The notes under the pieces were generated by a model. That model had not been told where the DNA came from. It made no database searches and was given only the letters and a program-made list of their open reading frames with translations. The position numbers and the translations under genes were made by a program. 64,000 nucleotides of DNA from Microvelia longipes (Eukaryota > Arthropoda > Insecta > Hemiptera > Veliidae): assembly GCA_018340805.1 (NCBI GenBank), contig JACMZG010001908.1, forward strand, positions 48,500,731-48,564,730, in the 5' to 3' direction. Position 1 is the stretch's first letter, and each line of letters starts with the position of its first letter. Below are positions 57,546-64,000 of this stretch, one piece after another.

Positions 57546-58264
57546 TCATGCAAGTCAATTAATATATAACTAGGTTTACGAAATCTCGTAGTAATTGGTT
57601 TCATCTCTAAAATATTCATTAAAAGAAAATTTTAACTAAAATAATTATTTCTTTATAACCATAAAATATAAAATAAAACTAATTATAAATATAAATATTA
57701 AATTGATTACTAATTATACAATTATTAGTAAAAGTTATTACAGTAATTAAAATGAGAAAAACATTTTAACAAGGTGTAGCATCTAATACTGTGGTATTTA
57801 GGTTATAGGACAATCCTAAATGTATTAGCTGCGAGTGAGGCATCACTTTAAGAATAAATATCGGGAGGATATATTGAAAGAGAAACAAAAAAAGTCTTCT
57901 TTTCTCTTTAAGAGAATAGAAAGGATTTTCAATTAAATAATTTTTTACTTGCTTTTAAAACGGATCTCTGGATAATTTCTTAATGTTTTATTCTGAATAA
58001 TTTGTTATTAATAGTTTATAATGAATGCCACAATATTAGCCAATTTCCAAAAGTATTAGTAAAAACCATGATTTCTTTACATAAAATTATATATGTCAAA
58101 TGATAAAAACAAAATTTTTGCTGATGAAACTTCCTTTTGTTATTTGTGTTTTAATTTAAATAATTTAAGATGGCACCATTTTATGTTAAGGTTTCCTTAC
58201 ACTGTAATCAGTTTTTATTCTCATTAGACTTGATTTTCGTTTTGGAATCTGTTGAGCCGTTTTT
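57546..58264. other. AT-rich sequence, no gene seen
   Basis: Nothing recognised between the hAT element and the next G copy. Confidence 0.45.
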
Positions 58265-58418
58265 CTTTTATACTTTTCTTCATTTAATCCGTAGGTACAT
58301 AGCAAAAGAATTCTGTTTGCAAAAAAAACCCGAAACTAGGATGTTACCGGAATTATCCGTTTCAGGTGTTTTAAGGCCTCCTAAGTGGTTTTCACAAAGT
58401 TGTCTGTCTGTATGTGTA

Positions 58419-58449
<31 letters not shown>

Positions 58450-58918
58450 GAGTGAGTGTCTGTTATTAACGTGGCTCCCAGTTTATTTATGCTAGCGAGT
58501 TGAAACTTAGTACAAAAACCAATCTACTGCTATGGTTGTCGTATTAAAATAAATGTATGACGTCATTAACCTGCAATAATGACAAAGCAATTTTTTTTTT
58601 CAAATGACTCGTGTACGTTTTATAAAAATTGTAAAACATCAGAAAACAATCTGAGTTAAATTTCGGTACACGTAAAAACCTTTACTTAATAAAAAAAAAG
58701 GTTTCGTTTTAATATGACAAATATATCTATGATTTTTGTTGGATCATAAATGTTAAGCAGCATAGAGCGTGGTCAGTGCCTGGACGGGTGACCGCTGAAA
58801 AAGAAACGAATAATTTACTATCAGAGGACCAGCGAAGCGAGTCCAAAATTAGGTGGATAAGCGTAGGGTATCCGATGTAACGAGGAAAAGTTTTGAGGTA
58901 CCCCGTACCCGTTTTTTG
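58265..58918 (+). repeat. Family G, near full length
   Basis: ttcatttaatccgtaggtac to gaggtaccccgtacccgttt. A (gt)n expansion at 58424-58450 replaces the usual tctgtatgtgtgtgt block. The 93-codon frame 58170-58451 is incidental. Confidence 0.85.
58752..58800 (+). ncRNA. 5S rRNA-like module in family G
   Basis: gttaagcagcatagagcgtg, gtcagtgcctggacgggtga, ccgctg. It is close to the eukaryotic 5S rRNA stretch of box A through box C (aagcag..., tggtnagta, cttggatgggngaccgcc). The upstream half of 5S is not recognisable. Confidence 0.5.
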
Positions 58919-59960
58919 AATTCATAAGATATGCACAGACGCTTCAACCCATCCACACTTAAGGCTACCTAGTTCTTTTCGAATTTTGGGAGCTGTAGGT
59001 ATTAAAACGTAATTATATCTGTAGAACTTGGAGAAAGAGAATATAAAGGAATTACATGAAAACATTTATCACTGAAAAGTAGATGAAAACTCGTTGGAGA
59101 TAAACAGAAAGTATAACCAAATTAAAGCCAATGATATAAAATAATGTAAAAAAAACAACGCTGTAAGGCAACACTTTGACTTTAAATTAAAATTATTTAA
59201 ATTTAAATAAAACTAGACGAAGATATAAATTAGACAGAAGTGAAGCAACACGTAGTGACACAGGAGATATAAGCATGTCTCTCAGGAACCCTTATATCTC
59301 CTTCTTCACTAATTTATGTAAATTTATGTTGATACATTATAAGATCAAGTCGTTGTCACTGAATACTGAATGAAGATTTCATATTAACCTTATTTTATAT
59401 TTACACTAAAAACAATACAAGTTTTATACAACATACACATTGGTAATGGAAATCTATGGAAAAAACATGAAAAACAGATTGACCCTTCTCATGCTATGAC
59501 ACAAAGTTAGAGAGCTATAGACTAAGTAATACAGACGCAAAGTATACAACTTACGACTTAAGGTATCATTTTTTCAAAGTTGAAATAAAAGCATACTTAA
59601 TAAATCCTAACTTTGGAAACTACAATAAATTCGAAGAATATTATTGATACCAGTTAACTTACCATTATTCCGGATAAAACCTATAATATATTGGTTATTT
59701 TAATGATATTTGTATATTGTTGTTTTGGAGACAAATAATACTATGATATTATTGTCAAAACAATAGTTTGTGTCGAGATAATACCGGAATATGATAATAT
59801 TGGAATCGAATTTCTTAAAATTAAATGCAGATTCGATCTAAAAGAGCAATATCAAATGCATTCTAATTTTTAGAGTACGTAATGACAGTGGTATAATAAT
59901 AAATTGTAATATTCGGAAGTAATAGTAGTTAGACAAAACTGGTTACGAATGTATTTACAA
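58919..59960. other. Unique sequence
   Basis: A modest inverted pair (aggagatataagcatg/cttatatctcctt) lies at about 59264-59304. No gene is seen. Confidence 0.4.
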
Positions 59961-60065
59961 TCTGTGGGCTATGGCTAAGCGAATCCGAAGACGTGTTGCT
60001 GTATAAATTTGGCCATTTTTATATTCATAGGACGAGCAAAGTGAGTCTGAAGTAGGCAGGATTTA
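59961..60065 (+). repeat. Family G 3' fragment
   Basis: ctaagcgaatccgaagacgt, tgttgctgtataaatttggc and ggacgagcaaagtgagtctg match the penultimate part of G. Confidence 0.55.
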
Positions 60066-60437
60066 TTCAAATATTTTAGTTTTTCAAAGTTACCACAAGT
60101 GGTAACGTAATTATTTATATTCGGTGATGGCGAACAAAATAATAAATGATAAATTTGAGCTCGCAAGAGCTACTCTACTGTCAATTTATGTCTAGGATCA
60201 TATTTTCTCCTTATTTTTAAGGATTTAATTCTGGTGCACCTGAAATGCTTATTCCGTATCGTAAAAGTTAATAGCAAAAGGCATTTTGCTGCGTTGTTTA
60301 GTTTAAGTGTCCGTCTCAAGAATAGGTACCAAACATATCCGTTTTTATTTATTTTTAGGCTTAAAATGTACTTAAATAATTATTTAAAGGAATAATTTTT
60401 ATCACATTTTAGGATATCATGCATACAAACCTATATT
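60066..60437. other. Unique sequence
   Basis: No features recognised. Confidence 0.4.
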
Positions 60438-60891
60438 TAGACCAAGAGCCCAGGGTTTTTGTTAAATAAAAGTGTAATGGCTGGAACCGGTCTCAATTTT
60501 TCGAGTAATACCTTCCTGAACAAGGATCTGCACAACTCTGCCAGACTCGTATCGGATGGTGTCCCAGGAGAACGCAATTTTACAGGTCAAATTTACCACC
60601 TCAATTAAATAAAACAGTGTAATGGGCTAGAAACGGGGTAATTTAATTCGTAAATACTCTTTCCTGATAAGGATCTGAATTCCTCCGACTCGTATCGATG
60701 GTGTCCCCAGGCCAGAACCTTATGACCCCGACCAGTGCGTTCTGCGCTGGGACGACCCTCCGATAACGAGTATCCGGCTCAGAATTGCCAGGGATCGCGT
60801 TGTTGCAGGTATAGGTATTTACGAAAATTGAGAACTCCGGTTTCGCAGCCATTACACTTTTTATTAATCAACACCCTGGGCTCTTGGTCTA
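60438..60891. mobile_element. 454-bp MITE with internal direct repeat
   Basis: Terminal inverted repeats tagaccaagagcccaggg and complement, continuing inward through agtgtaatggctg/cagccattacact. They are flanked by tatatt on both sides, a possible 6-bp target duplication in AT-rich DNA. Two ~140-bp direct repeats lie inside (from 60471 and 60613: agtgtaatgg..., cctga(a/t)aaggatctg, gactcgtatcg(g)atggtgt). No open frame is shared between them. Confidence 0.7.
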
Positions 60892-61193
60892 TATATTTGA
60901 TCTTAAATAAAAGATCAATACCAAAAAGATCTGTTTGATTGTAAGTTAACAATTTGCGCACATCAACTTCCATGATATTAATGATAATAGTGACCATAGA
61001 TAGAGGAATAAAAGATAATATTTTTAGAAGTGAGACGCCTCGAGGTCACTAGGTCAACACATCAAGAAAAAACTAAATAAGACAGCGAGCTTGGTGATCC
61101 AAGGTCAATTCAGAAAACAAATTCCTTGCACCCTCTATAATAAAATTTTTATCTTTTCTATCGAGGTATTTTTATTTTCAATTTCCCCTCCAG
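60892..61193. other. Sequence upstream of the candidate exon (possible intron)
   Basis: It ends in a pyrimidine-rich tract and cag (tttcaatttcccctccag, 61176-61193), a strong 3' splice site. No upstream exon could be identified. Confidence 0.4.
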
Positions 61194-61318
61194 ACCATCC
61201 TTTACTTTATGAAACACCCGCAGAAGCAGCTAGATTATTAGAAAAAGAGAAAACGATGCATAATGGAGAGATGCCAAAGAAAAAGTTTGGAAAAATGGCT
61301 GATATTCCACCAACTTAG
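61194..61318 (+). CDS. Candidate terminal coding exon, unidentified protein
   Basis: Directly after a strong acceptor (tttcccctccag), the frame runs 41 codons to TAG at 61316-61318. One base of the first codon would come from the previous exon. The peptide starts HPLLYETPAEAARLLEKEKT and ends in a basic MPKKKFGKMADIPPT-like tail. The first half is a likely amphipathic helix, the second a basic, flexible end. Composition and the splice signal make it more convincing than any other frame in the window. I cannot name the family, and it could be a transposon-derived or decayed exon. The upstream part of the frame (61091-61193) is intron-like and probably not coding. Confidence 0.45.
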
Positions 61319-63039
61319 AAAGTTTTAGCTAATTTACATTTTTTTCATTCCTGTTATCATCTTCTACTGACTTTATCTCCGGTTCATTTAACTTTAGAAA
61401 TACATTTTAGACGCATTTATTGTGAAAATGGGTGAATAATTTCAATTTTTCCAAGATAAGTTATTTATTTAAACAAAATGAGTGAGATAGTAGTACGTAA
61501 ATACTAAGTCAATTATTAAGTAACTATTCGCTAACAGAATATTGCAAAGCAGGTAATTATATATACTTTGTAATGATTGTTGCAAAAACTTAGCGAACCT
61601 TTCAAGCAGCGGAAAAGATTACTAGTTATTTACGCGACTAAGGAAAAAATAACTTTTTCCCCCACGAGGTCCAGTTATTTCCGCAAGAGACAACTGCATT
61701 TGCTTCCGTGAGGCCGTCACGCATAGGAAGATAAATTAGTAAGCCCCTGAGGCATATAGTTTACTTGACTTTTTTTCAACGCAATGATGTCACGCCATTC
61801 ATAAAAAAGTCAGGTTAAAACTTCCGACTGCGAATGGTTTCTTTACATCGGATTGAATCCCCTGATAAATTCCAATCATCTTGGGTTAAACTAAGTAATA
61901 TGAGTTTTGCGCAAAATACATAAAATATGACAGTACTTTGCTAATATAATAATAAATAAAGAACTTTAAGAAACATCTAAATTCGCCTATATTAATTACA
62001 CTTGAATGTTGCAATATTGACCAGTGCAATCGGTCAACACCGATTGCACCAAAGAGTGCATCAGTAATTCTTATCAGTAAATTTTAAGCCTTCGTACCGT
62101 CTCGCCTGAATGGTGTAAATGGAATTGAAAACAATACTGTTTTCCAAATTATTTTTCCAAATTTAGGTCTAAAAATACTTCCTTTAGGACTCATAAGGTT
62201 GAACACTATCTTCTATCTAAGGGAGCTAGCAAAAAGGACCCAACTACACGGCCTACTTGCTAGGTGGTCTATCACCTCTCCCTAATTACTATCACTATTA
62301 CTAAGTCTAATTAGGGATGAAATATAGATTTCGATTTTATGATTCTCTACAATGTTCTGATTAGTGAAATTAACTAAGTGTTATTCACGTAAGAAATCCC
62401 AACACGATCCCAACCTCATTTCTTTTTGAAAATTCGTTAAAACGTATCATCAAAGAGATAATATCATTAGTAATAGTAAAGATAAAGGGTTGAAAAGCAG
62501 TAATAATATCTACTAGACAAAAAAGCAAATTTCAGATCGCAATTGCTCTTAAAGTTAATATAGCTATTTCCCACCTAATAAGTAAAGTAATATTTACTAT
62601 TAAATGATTAGTTCAAAAACTCAGAAAACTACAAGGAATTTGCGTGTAAGCCAAGATTTTACAAGTTGATGTGTTTTAGTCAATAATGAATATTCTAAGA
62701 TAAACAACAGGTAGAAGTTAATTTAGCCTGTTTGAATTTTAACGAACAACTATTGATTATTGAGTTAAACTCAACCAAGGGAGATTAACTAATAGCACGG
62801 CATTTAAGTCGAAATATTCTTTTGCGCAAGTCTGCAAACCTGGCGAATTTCCTTTAACACGCGTGTTTTTTGCTCAGCAATCCATTCCTTACGTTTTTGA
62901 TCCATGCTTCAGAAGCTCAACTGCAGCATTTTACTTGTTACTCCACTGTGACCGGATTCATCAAAAGAAATTACCATATTATCACAATTTGTAAAACAAA
63001 TATATGGTCATCATTCCAATATAACATTAACACTATTTA
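61319..63039. other. Sequence downstream of the candidate exon
   Basis: A perfect 11-bp hairpin (gtgcaatcggt-caac-accgattgcac) lies at 62024-62049. A reversed copy of the 27876/28755 block is near 62262-62305 and a J fragment (tggcgaatttcctttaacac ... gatccatgcttcagaa) lies at 62838-62925. No further exon is recognised. Confidence 0.45.
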
Positions 63040-63765
63040 CTTCCTCATTTATACCGGTAGGTATTTAGGCAGAGCATTGTGTTCGCAAAAAATCCGAAAC
63101 CGGTATATCACCGGAATTATCCATATCAGATGTTTTTAAGACCTTCTAAGTAGTTTTCACAGTTTGTATGTGTGTGTGTGTGTAAATATGCTAGAAAGTT
63201 GAAACTTTGTACGAAAATTAGTTTATAGATGTAGTTGTGGTATTCAGAATATTTTTTATGACGACATTAAGCAACAATAATGATTCAGAAAAAAATTTAA
63301 AAAAAAACATAAAACTCAGAAAACTGTGATCGGATTGAAATCTTGCACGCATGTTACAATGTATAAGACTAACATACGTGCCAAGTTTCATCTCATTATC
63401 AGCATTATTTCAATTTTTATCTAATAACTTGAGTAAGTTTTTAAAAAAAACCGGGAAATAATCTAATTAAGTTGAAATTCAGAACAAGATTATACCTTTA
63501 CTTAATAAATAAGTACACCAAGTTTCGTTTCAATAAGACAAGTATAACCAAGTATTAAGCAGGATTGAGCGTGGTCAGTGTCTGTATGGGTGACAGCTGG
63601 GAATGAAACGGATGAACTTACTGTGTAAAGACGAGCGAAGCTAATCTAAAGATGTGTTGTAGTGTAAATTTACCGACTTGTATAATCTGTGGACGAGCGA
63701 AGCGAGTCCGAACTAGTGAGGATGTGATGAGAAAAGGTATCGAGGTACTCCGAAGCCAATTTTAA
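63040..63765 (+). repeat. Family G, near full length
   Basis: cctcatttataccggtaggt to atcgaggtactccgaagcca. It has the best preserved 5S-like segment (63555-63611) and two mirror motifs. Confidence 0.85.
63555..63611 (+). ncRNA. 5S rRNA-like module in family G (best copy)
   Basis: ttaagcaggattgagcgtgg, tcagtgtctgtatgggtgac, agctgggaatgaaacgg. It matches the 3' half of eukaryotic 5S rRNA through the box C region and beyond (the tgggaat block). Downstream, a T-run 3' end of G could serve as a pol III terminator. It is not a 5S gene: the 5' half and the closing helix are absent. Confidence 0.55.
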
Positions 63766-64000
63766 AAGCTCAGTTTATGCTGATTTTTCAAATTTTATGG
63801 CTCGTTTCCTTTGAATAAGTCGTAAAAATCAAAATAAATATTACTTCCACAGCTCAGGTTATGAAGCAGAGATCGAAAACATCATCAAAATTCTTCTAGC
63901 TGGCAAACGTCGACCCGGAATTATTTTCTAGTTTTGAGTTTTAAACATATATAATGAAAATATAACAATAAAAATTACAGCCGGAACCAAATTTCTAAGC
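63766..64000. other. Unassigned sequence at window end
   Basis: cggaattattttctagtttt near 63917 resembles J ends; otherwise nothing is recognised. Confidence 0.35.

Noticed and set aside
63555..63611. Functional 5S rRNA gene
   Set aside because: Only the 3' half aligns, several conserved positions differ, and the 5' half needed for the terminal helix is missing in all copies.

Overview
The window reads as nuclear DNA of a multicellular animal, most likely an invertebrate. It is very AT-rich, carries long (TA)n microsatellites and minisatellites, has a run of N (28923-29693), and is dominated by degenerate transposable elements, many of them foldback (inverted-repeat) types. I see no bacterial features such as operons, ribosome binding sites or CRISPR arrays. 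No rRNA or canonical tRNA gene and no complete conserved protein gene is visible. The lineage cannot be fixed from the sequence. Nearly all short open frames are chance frames or translations of repeats.

Layout. 1-18 kb: dispersed repeats, two foldback elements with hammerhead-like motifs (1270-1491, 12255-12515), a ~1 kb inverted-repeat element (2573-3551), a 75-bp satellite (7395-8355), a 22-bp minisatellite (9832-10165) and a short palindromic MITE (9631-9788). 18.2-24.5 kb and 29.7-36.0 kb: two near-identical copies of a ~6.3 kb block. Each holds a TA-flanked palindromic MITE, a 42-bp minisatellite, (TA)n tracts, a ~150-bp tandem family with tRNA-like (B-box) modules, a short insertion with target-site duplications, and a possible two-exon gene. 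24.5-28.9 kb: largely unique sequence plus two foldback elements with ribozyme-like cores. 36-45 kb: minisatellites, a second copy of the short MITE, a 0.7 kb palindrome that is an inverted third copy of part of the duplicated block, and a complete TA-flanked palindromic MITE (41631-42802). 45-52 kb: a GC-rich string of UUCG-type hairpins, a palindromic Penelope-like element with a GIY-YIG remnant (45793-47102) and a second GIY-YIG retroelement tail (49985-50700, minus). 52-64 kb: a composition island (52500-53100), several long copies of the abundant ~0.75 kb family G, a hAT-type MITE with a perfect 8-bp target duplication (56821-57537), another MITE (60438-60891) and one plausible terminal coding exon (61194-61318).

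Two observations stand out. First, several unrelated-looking foldback elements all carry a core CUGANGA - stem - GAA(A/U) - self-complementary stem III at their ends, with compensatory changes in stem II. This is the layout of the type I hammerhead ribozymes known from Penelope-like retroelements and retrozymes. Second, family G, with about a dozen copies here, contains an internal segment that aligns with the 3' half of 5S rRNA, including the box A and box C positions, and ends in a T-run. This suggests a 5S-type RNA polymerase III unit inside a much longer repeat.
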